A stretch of 64,000 bases of DNA from Capitulum mitella (lineage: Eukaryota; Arthropoda; Thecostraca; Pollicipedomorpha; Pollicipedidae). The notes under the pieces were generated by a model, which was not told where the DNA came from, did not search any database, and worked only from the letters and a program-made list of their open reading frames with translations. The DNA lies in the NCBI GenBank assembly GCA_030062745.1, contig CP099840.1, positions 2,666,001 through 2,730,000 on the forward strand. The letters run 5' to 3'. Every line of letters starts with the position of its first letter. The first letter of the stretch is position 1. This document shows positions 36,894-48,635 of this stretch, piece by piece. A program made the translations under genes and the position numbers.

Positions 36894-39800
36894 ATGACGC
36901 CGCTGCTGTGGCCGGTGGCGGCGCTGCTGTGCACGCTGACCGCCGGCCAGCCGTCCCCGGAGTGGAACGTGCCGGCGCCGCTGGCGGAGGCGGGGGCGGG
37001 GGCGGCGGGCCGCCGCCCGGCGCCCTGCCACTGGCGGGCGGACGCACCGGCCGTGCTCGAGTGCCGGCTGAACGCCAGCGCCGAGGAGTCGCTCGTCACG
37101 CCCGACTACCGCGCCGCCGAGCTACGCGTGCTCTGCGACGACGCGGCGCCGGGCCGACTCGGCAGCGGCCTCTTCGACAAGGTGGCCTCCGTCCGCCGGC
37201 TCGAGGTCCGACGATGCAACCTGACGCGCGTCGAGAACGCCGCCTTCGACCAGTTCACCGCGCTGAGACATTTGACGCTGTGTTCGCGCTCGCGCGGCCT
37301 GGTCGTCGCAAACCAGACCTTCCACCATCTTCATAAACTTGAGAGCCTCGATTTGAGCGGCAATCATATTGAGTACCTCCCGCGGAGCTCGTTCTGCAGA
37401 TTGCAGCGCCTCATGCATTTAAATTTGTCGGCGAACGCGCTGGTCGAGGCGGAGTTCGGCTTCGGCCCGGAGAACCGGCGCAGGAAGTGCGGGCAGACGC
37501 TGCGGGAGCTGGACGTGTCGGCGAACGCGCTGCGCACGGTTCGCGCGCGCAGCTTCGAGAAGCACGTCTCGCTGCAGCGGCTGCTCCTCGCCGACAACCG
37601 GATCGAGCGGCTGTCGGAGGAGAGCTTCGCCGGCGCCGACGGCCTGCACCTGCTCGACGTGAGCGGCAACCGGCTGGTGGCGCTGCCGGACGCCGCGCTG
37701 GCGCCGCTGCGTCGGTTGCGCATCCTGCGCCTGCAGCGCAACCGGCTGACGACGCTGCCGCCGCGCGCCTTCGCCGGCCTCGAGCAGCTGGTGTCGCTGA
37801 ACCTGTCGGAGAACCAGCTGACGGCGCCGGGCGAGATCGCCGACCTGCCGCGCCTGCTGCAGCTCGACCTGTCGGGCAACCGGCTGCGCGAGCTGCGGGC
37901 CCGGCTTCCGGCGTCTCAGCAGCCTGCAGGTGCTCGGCCTCAGCCGGAACCGCCTGCAGCGACTTCCGGTGGGCTCGTTCGTCGACCTCGCCAACCTGGC
38001 CGAGCTCGACCTGTCGCACAACGAGCTGAAGACGGTGGCGGCCGGCGCGCTGGTCGGTCTGCACGGGCTCAACGAGCTCCGGCTCGAGCGCAATCGGCTG
38101 GTGGCGCTGCAGCCGGAGGCGCTGGCCAACTGCAGCGGCCTCCAACGGCTGCGGCTGGCGCACAACCGGCTGGCGCACGTGCCGGCCGCCCTGCGCGCGC
38201 TCTCGCTGCTGCGCGAGCTCGACCTGGCGCACAACCGGCTCATGTTCGTCGACGACGACGCGTTCGACGGTCTGCGCAGCCTGCAGGTGCTCGACCTGTC
38301 ACACAACCTGCTGGCCAATCTGTCGGCGCAGGCGCTGGCGCCGCTCGTCAGCCTGACGCGCATCGACCTCTCGCACAACCGGCTGACCTCGCTGGAGAAC
38401 GTGCTGCGCGGACTCAAGCAACTGGTCGAGGTGGACATCAGCGGCAACCGGCTGACGAACCTGGTCGGCGTGGCCCAGCCCCTGCCGAACCTGCGGCGAC
38501 TCAACGCCTCGGGCAACGCGCTGACCTGGTTCGACTACGCGCTGATCCCGGCGCAGCTGCGGCAGCTGGACGTCAGCCGGAACCAGCTGCGAGGGCCTGA
38601 ACGACCTGTACGACCGGCCGGCGCCGCTGCAGCTGCGCGAGCTGGACGCCAGCTCCAACCGGATCGGCAACGTGACGCGCACGCTGCTGCCCGTCTCGAT
38701 CGAGGTGGCGCGCCTGCGCGACAACCGCATCGCCGGCGTCCAGCCGCACAGCTTCGCCGACAAAACGCGGCTGCGGCTGGTCGACCTGTCGACCAACGAC
38801 ATCGAGCGACTGAGCGAGGCGTCCCTGCCGGCTGGCGGTGGAGCGCGCCGAGTTCCGGCTGGCCGGCAACCCGCTCGTGTGCGACTGCCACACCGAGTGG
38901 CTGGCGCTGCCGACCGACCAGCTGGCCGTGACCGACCTGGACCGGATCCTGTGCCGGCTGCAGCATCGCGGCCGGCCCGTGCGGCGCCCGCTCACCGGCG
39001 CCTGGTTCCTGTGCCCGTACGAGCGCCACTGCTTCACCTTGTGCCAGTGCTGCGACTTCGACGCGTGCGACTGCGAGCAGACGTGCCCGCATAACTGCAC
39101 GTGCCTGCACAACAACATCTGGACGACCAACATCATCATGTGCTCGGCGCAACGGCTGCTGACGGTGCCCAGCCGCATCCCCATGGACGCGACGGACATC
39201 ATGCTGGACGGCAACGACCTGGAGACGCTGTACGACCTCAGCTTCTTCGGCCGGCCGAGCCTGAAGGCTCTGTATCTGAACAGCAGCAACGTGGTGTCGG
39301 TCAGCAACCGCGCGTTCCAGGGGCTCGTCTCGCTGAAGTACCTGTACCTGAACGATAATCGCCTGACCCGGTTGGACGGCGAGGAGATGCTGGACCTCAC
39401 CAGTCTCCAGGAGCTCTACCTGCAGAATAACCGGCTCGAGTACGTCAACGCGTCTCTCTTCAGGGGCCTGGGGGCGCTGGAGGTGCTGGACCTCAGCGGA
39501 AACCTGCTGGCGCAGCTGCCCGTGTGGACGATCGAACAGCCGTACCTGGTCCGCTTGGCGCTCGCCGGCAACCCGTGGTTGTGCGAGTGCAGCTTCCGCT
39601 TCCGCTTCCGGCGCTGGCTGCTGGAGCACCGCGAGAAGGTGGTCGACGTCGGCGCCGTCGCCTGCTCCGGCGGCGACGTCATTGCGCTGGAGAGCGAGTG
39701 CCGCGGCCTGCGGACGTCGGCCGCCTCCAGCGTCTGGGTGTACGTGGCGGCCGGCGCCCTGTGCCTGGCGGCCACGGCCGCGCTGCTCGCCTGCGTCGCC

Positions 39801-40496
39801 TACCGGCGGCTCGGCCGGCGCGGCGCCGGCCCGCGCAAGGCGCCGCCGCCGCCCGCCTACGACGCGTTCGTGTCGCACGAGGCGCGCGACGCGCCGGTGG
39901 CCGCGCAGCTGGCCGCCGAGCTGCCGTTCCTGCGGCTCTGCCTGCTGCACCGGGACGTGCCGGACTCGCCGGACGCGATCGCTGACGCCGTGCATGCCAG
40001 CCGCGCCGTCGTCCTCGTGCTGACGGACGCCTACCTGAGCCGCGCGTGGAGCCGCTTCGACTTCAAGCACGCGCACCTGGCGGCGCTGGGCGCCGCGCGC
40101 CGGCCGCTCGTGCTGCTCGACGTCGACGACGTGTGCGGCACAGCCGGCTTGGACCCCGAGCTGGCCGTGCTGGCCGGCTCCTGCCCGGTGCTCAGCTGGC
40201 GCGACAAGCAGCTGGGCCGCCGGCTGCTGCAGTGCGTGCGGCCGCCGCCGCCGCCGTGCGCGTGGCGCGCGCCCCGGCTGCCGGACGACACCGCCGACGG
40301 CCCCGTGTACGCCAGCATCGACGACGGCGACCTGGCGCCCTCGCCGCCGTCGGCGCCGTCCGAGAAGGCGGCGCTGGCGGCCGCCGGCGCGCCGCGGGTG
40401 AACATTACCGTGAACCCGGCCAGCGCGCTGACCGCCGGCCGGCCCGGCACGCGGCCCAGCGGCAAGGTGCAACTCACGCCGTCGTACTTCGTCTAG
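36894..40496 (+). CDS. Toll-like receptor, Toll-6/Toll-8 (Tollo)/18-wheeler type; three frameshifts as given
   Basis: A single-pass receptor of the Toll family with two cysteine-capped leucine-rich-repeat (LRR) blocks and a cytoplasmic TIR domain. In arthropods this subfamily has developmental (cell intercalation, neural) and immune roles. About 1,200 codons, shorter than the roughly 1,300-1,450 usual for the subfamily. Residues 1-18 form a signal peptide (MTPLLWPVAALLCTLTAG). About two dozen LRRs follow to ~645, including the subfamily-typical WFDYALIP and LDASSNRI segments. Next come an LRR C-cap (~657-710), a Cys-rich N-cap (CPHNCTC at 731), further LRRs (~766-888), a second C-cap (GNPWLCEC at 892), a membrane helix (~947-969), the TIR domain (YDAFVSH at 989; RD and P of box 2 at 1020-1023) and an 85-residue tail. 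The reading frame shifts near 37899-37906, 38590-38597 and 38824-38836, and the third shift restores the first frame. All blocks stay open and family-like, so sequence errors are likelier than a pseudogene. The start follows a splice acceptor and has G at -3. The single coding exon fits the subfamily. Confidence 0.95.
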
Positions 40497-40760
40497 GTGT
40501 CAGCGCCGTCGGCAGACTGTTTACCTGATTTAGTATATTTTAGTATATTTTTATACGCGCGGCCGTCGCCGCGTCCGCGGCCGGAGGTCGCCATGTTTAC
40601 TTTGCTTGGGTGACGACCGCGCGCCGCCGCTGCGCCGCTCGCCGCCACCGCTGTTGTGTATGAGATGTCGGCCGTTCGGAAGGGGCTCAGGGCCAGTTAG
40701 GGACAGCGCAGCCCGGCCAATCGATTGGTAACGCAATAAAGCTGCATAAACAACAGCCGC
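40497..40760 (+). terminator. Toll 3' UTR with polyadenylation signal
   Basis: The stop codon TAG is at 40494-40496. A canonical AATAAA lies at 40735-40740, giving a short 3' UTR of roughly 255-270 bases. The UTR contains the doublet TTTAGTATATTTTAGTATA at about 40530-40550, which is AT-rich in an otherwise GC-rich leader-to-tail context. Confidence 0.7.
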
Positions 40761-42622
40761 CCCTGTCTCCAATGCCGGCGCGCGGGCCTTGTGTGGCGTG
40801 GCACGTCCCGACCAGAGTAACTAATTAGTTTTCCTGTCTGCCGAAACCAACTTAACGGCTTCTGAGAGGAAACTTTGCCGGTCGTTTTTGCCGCCCGTCT
40901 GGGAGCGCCGATAGAAGAGCAAACATTTGGGAGACAACGGGTGTGGAAGCGGAGCGTACCGCGGCTTAGCCGACGCTTCCTGCATGTGACCCAGGAGTCC
41001 TTCAGCTTTCTCCTAGGCTATTCCCCCCGTATGAAACCAAGTCAGTCGAATCACTTTCGAAATTCCCTCGCCAAAGTGAACGATCGTTCCTCCAGCCTGG
41101 CAAACAAGAACTGGAGAGTGATGACAAGTAAAATTTCATCCTCTATCCGTCGCGGCGATGAAGTGAAAACAGCCTTTCGGTGATAACGTCTTGCCTCTCG
41201 GAAAGCTTGGCCTGGTCCCAATTTGGAAAGCTTCCACTTCCCCGCTTTTTATAGGTATTGGTTCTGAATAACGAGCAAACAACTCGATTATGCGTGACGC
41301 ATGCAGGCCATAAATCAGTAATAAACGAGATGTGAAGCTGGAGAGAAAACCGCTGTTTGTCCCACCGCCAAAACAGCCTGACGTGCCATCGGGGAGTGCG
41401 CTGCGGAACGGAAAGACGCCGTCGACAGCAGCCGAGGAATCGCAAATATGCCAAACGGGGCTTTTCATATGCTGATAAAGGGACCGGCTCCAAAACTGTA
41501 TTCACGTCTACGGGAAAATGGGTGACCAACGGGACCGAGAAAGAGAGAGGAGGGGAGGGGGTGAAGAGGGCATTGCCGCCAACTTTTGGCTCAAGAGAAA
41601 GGGAAAACGTAGGGGGAGAAGCGGAAAGAAGAGGGAGGTTTAGAACCTTGCTATAACCTACAAATTGCTTCCAGTCATAAGGTTGAAAGTTAAGTTAGTT
41701 TTATCCAGGAGAAATCAGTCATGAAATATTCTATTTAATACCATAACTAGATGAACTGCTGGGCATTGTTGGCTGCCCAGTATGTGTTCATTAAACGTGC
41801 CTCGTTTTTATACACGGGAATGATATCGCCAGACTTTTCACGACTCCACGGACCTAACATTCAGTTCCTAAACAGCGTGGTGCGGTTCCATGTGTTGAAT
41901 CCTAACCGTTATTTCTGGACGGAAATCGAGACGGTAATGCGGGGACACAGCGATGGATCGTTAAGGATCGAACAGAGCGGCAGCCCTTGCGTGGCTGGCG
42001 GAGGACAGCATAAAACTCGCCCCGTGTGTGATCAGCGAATCGATCACATCCAGTGTCGTCCATGTTAGTTAGACGTGCTCACCGTGGCGCTGCATGACTG
42101 ACGCATGCTGGGGCGTCGATTGTCATTCGCGAATGTTACACTGTCCGGGAGATGTCGCTCTCCCATCACGCAGTGGCCTGGCTGGCAAAGTCACGACTGA
42201 AGACTCACGTTACGATCTGGACGGAATTTTAACGAAATGGGTCAGAATAAATCGCCAGGTGTATTTTGGCTAGAAGTGTCTGAATCAAAAGCAAAGAGGA
42301 ATAGGGAGAGAAACAGTGTGCAAATAACCTGCAAAGCCAAGAAATTTGATGTCTTTATAGCATCCGTCTGATGCAGATGGAAATAGTTCCAGAAGCAGAG
42401 TGCAGGCTCACTCGTATCGTTTGCTCTAAACGTCACCGGAAATTTATCAATGAAACTAAAAAGCATCGTAAAATGCAATCAGCTATGTCCAGAGCGCCAG
42501 AAGCCTTCCGATACAACTCATTTTTTAAATAATTTTTATCTCCTACAAATGTAAGAAGAAATCGTAGTTCTATGCGTCTTTTTGTGGGCAGTGGGGAAGA
42601 TGGATGCCGATGTTTTAACGTT
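40761..42622. other. Gene-less stretch
   Basis: A purine-rich tract (GAGAGAGGAGGGGAGGGGG type) lies at about 41538-41640. No gene or RNA is recognised. Confidence 0.5.
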
Positions 42623-42626
42623 TTAA

Positions 42627-43819
42627 CCCTATTCCCAGCAGGGGAGGCTGAATCCGCCCCCCTCGGGTTTTTTGCTTGCCAATTCCAGGCTTTTTAGCGC
42701 GGCTTCACGAAACTTGGTCACTTTTCCTAGCTATTCTTTATACGTGCCGTAACAAAATTTCAAAATTCTTTTTTGCTTAGGGGCGGAGCCAGGCAACGTT
42801 TTTGGGAGGCACCTTATGCCATTTTTGGCCATGTTCAGGGTAAAAGGAAAATGCCTGCCAAAAACGGAGTTTTTAAGATAGAACTTAAAACTTCTATATG
42901 CATGTATAGCTAAATAGTTGGGCAATGTGCAGATGTCATTTTGTTTATCTGAGGTCATTTAAGAAGGTCAGGTCAAGGTCAAAAGTCAAAATTTGTTTTT
43001 CGCAATAATTTCGGCGCCGTTTTTTCAAATGCCAAACCCGGAATACACATGACGTAGAAGGGTGCCTTCTACTTGTGTATCAAGTTTCAGCTTGATATCA
43101 GGTTGGGTCACGGGGCTATGACCTAAAATGTCAGTGCGCCTACCCTATATCGCAATAGCCATAAAATGACATTTTTGAAACAGAGTGAATTCAAATGATT
43201 GAAAACATTTACAGATAATATAAAATGCACACGAGATCATTCCAAGTGACTCCAAGGTAACTGGAGGTCATTTAAGGTCAAAGGTCAGGAGTTGATCTGA
43301 GAAACGTGAGACCCCTTTTTCAGGTCCCTGGCACCGCCTATGCTAACATTATACAAACATTGTAATGCGATTTGTACTTCTTTACTATAACATGACTAGC
43401 AGAAGCCAAAAAAGGATGTTTGCGTCTTTTGTTCATTCAGTAGTTAAGAAACTAATCCTCCTATTTTTGAAACCCTGTGAACGCCCATGAATTTTCTCAA
43501 AATTTCAGATTTGTGGACCCATGGTAAAAGCCCTATCCATAATCTCTCGATTGATGCCAGTTTCATCGAAATCGGTCAATAAACAACGGAGTTATAACAA
43601 GTCCAAAAGTACCCCCCATTTTGACATTTTTGCCCCCCTGTATCCCTAAATTTCAAAATTTTGAAAATTTCTTTTTATAAAAGTGTAGTTTACGTCACGG
43701 CAAATCGATTGCCGTTTGTTGCGATGAAATCGGACGGGTAGTTCTCGAGATCTCTGGGGGGGGGCGAATCCGCCCCCTGCCGGGAATCGACCATACCGTC
43801 TAGCCCTCCGGGAATAGGG
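42627..43819. mobile_element. TTAA-flanked piggyBac-like miniature element (copy B)
   Basis: TTAA at 42623-42626 and 43820-43823 bounds a 1,193-bp element whose tips are perfect inverted repeats (CCCTATTCCC and GGGAATAGGG). Further in, both ends share GCAGGGG and a GAATCCGCCCCC block. On the right this block forms the hairpin GGGGGCG-AATC-CGCCCCC, and the right end carries about 29 extra bases before it. No transposase frame is present. Words such as CACGAAACTT near the left end match the right end of copy A read in reverse, so A and B are relatives in opposite orientation. The interior has AGGTCA direct repeats (42952-42981 and 43265-43287). Confidence 0.8.
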
Positions 43820-43823
43820 TTAA

Positions 43824-46084
43824 GCCCTCGATGCTTATGTTAAAAAAATTGTGAAGCTCTTTTTCGTGCAAAAAGCAGGCAATTGCAGAAGATTCTTCTG
43901 ACGTTTACAGTGGATCATTTTTAGGACGAGCAAAAAAAGGTATGCTGCTGTGCAGATGAGATCCATTTCTAAGTGAACGTGGCAAGTGTAAATCATGTTT
44001 AATATCAAATGAGTACCATCAGCAATCCAGCCGAAGTAGCAGCGGTGGATTAAATCAAGGAGACGTAGGCTTATTGTACTTCGATAGTGCTTTTTCATGA
44101 GAAGGCGCGAAGTCTTTTCACCGGGCCTTGGAAACGTCTTTGACTTGTCGCGAGATTTACCTGTGATGGCGCGAGATTCACGCGTGACGGCGTCGGACAA
44201 AACATATCTTTGGCTGACGGAGTTCCAAAGTACGCCTTGTCAAGGAATGCTCATCTGACTGTATATTTTCATTCGGGGAGATGCTGATGCTTTTGGAGGA
44301 AGATACCACACTTCCCAGGATTTTCTATTATCACGGCATCGATTCCTGGTGATTGCCACTTTGTTATCAGGATCGCGATCATTTCCGATCCATCAGCACC
44401 ATAATGAAGCCAAGTCAAAGAACGGCAGTGTCTCATCAAGTTCTTAAGTAACCTTAATGAAGAGTGGTAGAAGAGTCGGTACGTTATCAACATTTTTAAA
44501 ACGATAATTAGCCGGGATTTTACACTGTGTGTTCGGAAAAACTTATAGAAGCAATTATGACAATATGATTAATATAATAAGCACTTGTGCACTGTGGATG
44601 AATGAAGAATATGGTATAATTTGCAGCAGATGGTGTGGATGATTGCCATTCGATGGAAGGCTTTAATTCTCCTTTGTCAAAAATGGCCATTGAATCATCT
44701 CGAGTTACGACGTCTTTAACCATCGCTGAAGAACGTTAATGAAGTGGGAACATAAATGATGATTCACAAAAATAAGGTTCTTATGATTTTTTATTTCAGA
44801 CATTTTCCGGACCAAGCTCAAAAACGGAAGGGACAAGAACCGTAAAACTTTGAGCGACTGTTCTCGCATTATATGTACACGTTTAACAACGTTCGCTAGA
44901 GCGCAAGCGCAGTCATAAAGATGCTACTTCCAGCGCTCCAACATAGCAAAGGAAGTCACTCAACATTGGTTTCTATGGTGGAAGTGAATAGAGCTAAAAC
45001 TGCACCTGTAATCGGATGTTGATCCGATAAACATTCCAACCTATCGCATGCATTTATGCACTGATACGTTGATTCCCTACATTCTGATACCAAATTTAAG
45101 TCATTTGTACTAAAACTGTCATGTCATTTTGAGGTGAATTAAACCAAAGTCATGATGAAATAAATCTAAAACTCTGATAGAAGTCTGTCCCACGGTGCGC
45201 GTAGTTTTTTTTACAGAGTTATTACGGAGACTTTATACAAAGAAAGCAGTAATCGCATCCATCATCAGAAAGATAAAAGTCTGAAGGTTCGTACTGTGCA
45301 TTTGTTTGGTCGATCTGAAGAAAAAATATTTGGGTCGTTTTGTCGTTGTTTTCGGAGCTATCAAGCATACCGACATCAAGCACGCTTCAGCATGAAGCCA
45401 GACGCCCACGGGCGAATCATGTCTAACCATTACGGAAAGTTCATGAATGAAGGAGAGATGAGATGCAAGAGAATGGGAAGAGGGAAGAAATACATAGAGT
45501 TCATACATAATGGTATAAGAAAAGCTTATGCAAATTTATGCATAGAAAGTTATAACGCTTTATGCCATTATACTTACGTTCGGGAGAGTTAATACGTGGA
45601 AAGCAGTCATTGCATCCACCTCCACCATCAGAAAAACTTATGTCCCAAGTGGTGTGAAATATGACGCGAAGTGGCCGGTCAGATATGACGCGCTCGGACG
45701 GGGGGCGCTTTCCCTCCTCCCGAGACTTCGAGAACTAACTATTTAGAGCCACCAATTTACAGGGCTGATGCAGCTCTAGTGGATTCCTTTCTGTGCAGAA
45801 GTTAGACGTTTCTGGTTTGTGACCCGCACGTGCGGTGCGCCCATTTGCTTGCGCAAATTTGCTTGTACCGCGAAAACCGTTGACCTCAGCGCTAACATGT
45901 ATAGAGCTGTTTTTGTAGGGCAAACACACTGCACTAGGGGTATGATCGATTCGAGGCACTGTTCAGTACTTTAGTACTTTAATTCAATACTTCAGCTTAT
46001 ATAACAGGCCATATGGTCAGTTAGTTTGTTGTAGAATGTCGCAAAGCGCTAGATGTTATCAGAAGTGACAGCCTCTAAAAAGGC
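43824..46084. other. Gene-less, AT-leaning stretch
   Basis: No gene is recognised. Small diverged duplications occur: GCGAGATTTACCTGTGATG beside GCGAGATTCACGCGTGACG near 44150-44192, and AAAGCAGTAATCGCATCCA near 45243 resembling AAAGCAGTCATTGCATCCA near 45600. Confidence 0.5.
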
Positions 46085-47200
46085 TCATGCTATTTACAGG
46101 CCCGCGGAGGCCTCCTTCAAAGCTCAGAGTCGATTCCTTGTAGGCTAGCAGTGATTCTCCTTCCAGGCCAGCAAGGGCCCCTTTCCTGCGGAGAGACCAC
46201 AATGACTTGTAAATGGGTCCCGTTCTGTCCACAGCCCCGCGGAGGTTCCTTTAGGAGGGCAGGGGCCCTGTTCTGCCAGCTGTGGACCACTTTATAGGAC
46301 GCCATGGGCCCCTTTACAGGGCTTGCAGCTGCAAGGGTTCCTTCACCTACGTGCAGGGTCCCCTTTAGGGACCAGCTTTGGGGGCTCCTCACTGGGCCAG
46401 TTCTGCATGCCCGCAGGGGCCTCTCTACAGGCCGGCGGAAAGTTTTTTGCAGGTCAACATAGGGCCCCTTTAAACCGGTCGGCAAATTGTCGCTGTATTG
46501 CTCAGCTGGGCGTTCCACCGGTCTGTAGAACAAACGACAAAGGCATGCACGAGGTCGGCTTGCAGGCTAGGCTATCACAGGCTAGCACGGACCTTTTATG
46601 AGCCAATCAGTCATCCGTACTTAACAGCATGTCGGCAGGAGGCCTTATGTGCAGGCCCGAAGGCAGGCCATTCACAGGCTGGCAGGCACGGGTGTCGATT
46701 CGTATTCTTTTGCAGGGGTCCTACCCCCTCCCCATTGTAAATACTAGTCCCTCCAAAGATGACTTTGCGCTTCCCTAATACCTTCTGCCAGTTTTAAAAA
46801 TGGAAGTATAATTTGCAACTTCATAAATTATAACCAAAAATAAAAAAAATTAAATCCAATAAAAATAAGCGGCCTGCAAAACTTAAATGGACTAAATCCG
46901 TTCAGAAACACATGTTTCGACCACCCCTAAATCATTTACACGAAATCATTTACACGGACCCCCTGCTGGGAGGGACTCTACAAACCAGTACGGGCTAGAA
47001 GGTGCCTCCTTCACATGCCAGCAGGACCCCTTAGCTTGTAAAGTAGCCGTAGGAAGCGAGTAGTCCCTCAGTAGAGAGTGCCACTTATAATGGTGCCCCC
47101 TGTTCGAGGGTACCAAAGCAGAGTAGTCCAGAAATCCCTCCGCGGTACGCGTGGAGGGACACTTTCTAACCCAAACCCGAGGGGCCCCTCCGTGCGCAGC
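46085..47200. repeat. Degenerate ~22-bp minisatellite
   Basis: Loose units of about 20-24 bp built on CAGGCCAGCAAGGGCCCCTTT recur through 46085-46730 and again at about 46960-47110 after an AT-rich gap. Individual units are much diverged, so the copy number (perhaps 30) is an estimate by eye. Open frames across it are periodic artefacts. Confidence 0.65.
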
Positions 47201-48374
47201 GAAGAGGGACCCCGGATTTAGGTTGAAATGTGGAAGGAGGGGGCCACCTCCGCGCTAAGGGAGGGGCTCCATCCCCTCCCCTGTCCCCCCAAGTGAGCCT
47301 CTGCCACAGGCTGGATTGTGTTTTCGACACAGTGCAGTGAAATCGGGAATTCAAGGGAGTTAATTTCGCGAGTTCCCTTGCGTGCTGCTGTGCCGCAAGG
47401 AACCACGATACGGCGGCACAACCTATCATTGTAGGCATTTCGCCACATCCTGCTCTTTCATGAACAATGGACGAGAAACTTTCACTGTACCTGAATAGCT
47501 TCAACTCCTTCCGAATTGTCTCTTCAGATTTCCTCCCCACTCGACAACTTCATACTTTGCAGTTGAAATGTGGTCAAATATCTGATGCAACGTCCAGTAA
47601 TGTAGGCAGAGGTCAGCTGATCCTTGCTTATAGTCAAACGTTTCCAAGGATTGACTTATTATAACTTGGAATTATGTTTTGACCTATGTGTGTAGGAGAA
47701 AAACCTTCAAAATGAAAAAAAAACATTTTAACGTTTTCCATAAATTTGCAGCTGTGTTGTTAGACAGCATCAGTTTCCTTGCGTCTGTAATCAGTGATTT
47801 TGGAACCGGGGAGGAAGAGGGAGGGCTGCTGCCCCTCGACTAAAGACAGCATTTAACATTGACCCTCTGGCTTTGTATGAAAAGCAACGAGGTAAAGACC
47901 AAGTTTGCACCCCCTCCCATCTCAACAGAGGTTCCACCTGCCTGCAATTAAATAGTACGAATAATATAAAGCCTTTTAATTTTAGCCTTGAACTTCTCTC
48001 TCTCCTTCGTCATGAAAATCCTGGCTACCTCGTTGGCCACATCATGGCAGTAGCGAGGAGCCCAAATTGGCAAGACATTCGACCACCTTTCAGGTGTGCG
48101 ACGTTCGTCTTCTACATAAAATGGCGTAATAGATGACACCATAATTGACAGGTCTGTCATCTGAATCAGCTTAGTAAAATGTCAGTCATTGATGTTGGCT
48201 CTTATGCATCCATCAATTTGTAAAAGTCTTGTTAAATGTATTTCCTCATTGGACAATATGAGCTGCTGACAAAGACGCAAACATAGAAACTCCCGAAGGG
48301 TGGAACAGGACCTGAAGGAAAATTAGAATTATATATATCCAGGTATGAGGGTGATATAAAGATTCATGAAACTG
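47201..48374. other. Gene-less stretch
   Basis: No gene, RNA or repeat array is recognised. A short CCCCTCCC-type low-complexity patch lies at 47235-47295. Confidence 0.5.
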
Positions 48375-48635
48375 TGCTTGATTCCACTTCGGAGAAGAAT
48401 CGACTCAAATCCGACTGATGAAATGTCAAACGGATTCTGATTCCGGTTCGATGCGGTTTCTAAACTGAACCGATTCCAATGCTGATCCAAAATGGCACGA
48501 GCCGATCCCGTAATCGGTTCTTCTAAGATCCACTGGATTGCATTAAACTGTTGGAATCCATTCCAATTCTGATTTTGTAGGCAGCTGCACTGACTCTGGC
48601 CGAGATGGAATCGATTCCAGAGTCGACAAGTCTGG
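48375..48635. repeat. GATTCC/GGAATC-rich degenerate repeat
   Basis: The words GATTCC, GGAATC, AATCGGTTC and their variants occur about a dozen times in 260 bp, on both strands (for example GGAATCGATTCC at 48607). This looks like an old short-unit repeat that has drifted. Confidence 0.6.

Noticed and set aside
38535-40472. A 645-codon frame antisense to the Toll gene
   Set aside because: It mirrors the GC-rich codons of the receptor and reads as A/R/Q/V-rich text. It is a shadow of the real coding strand.
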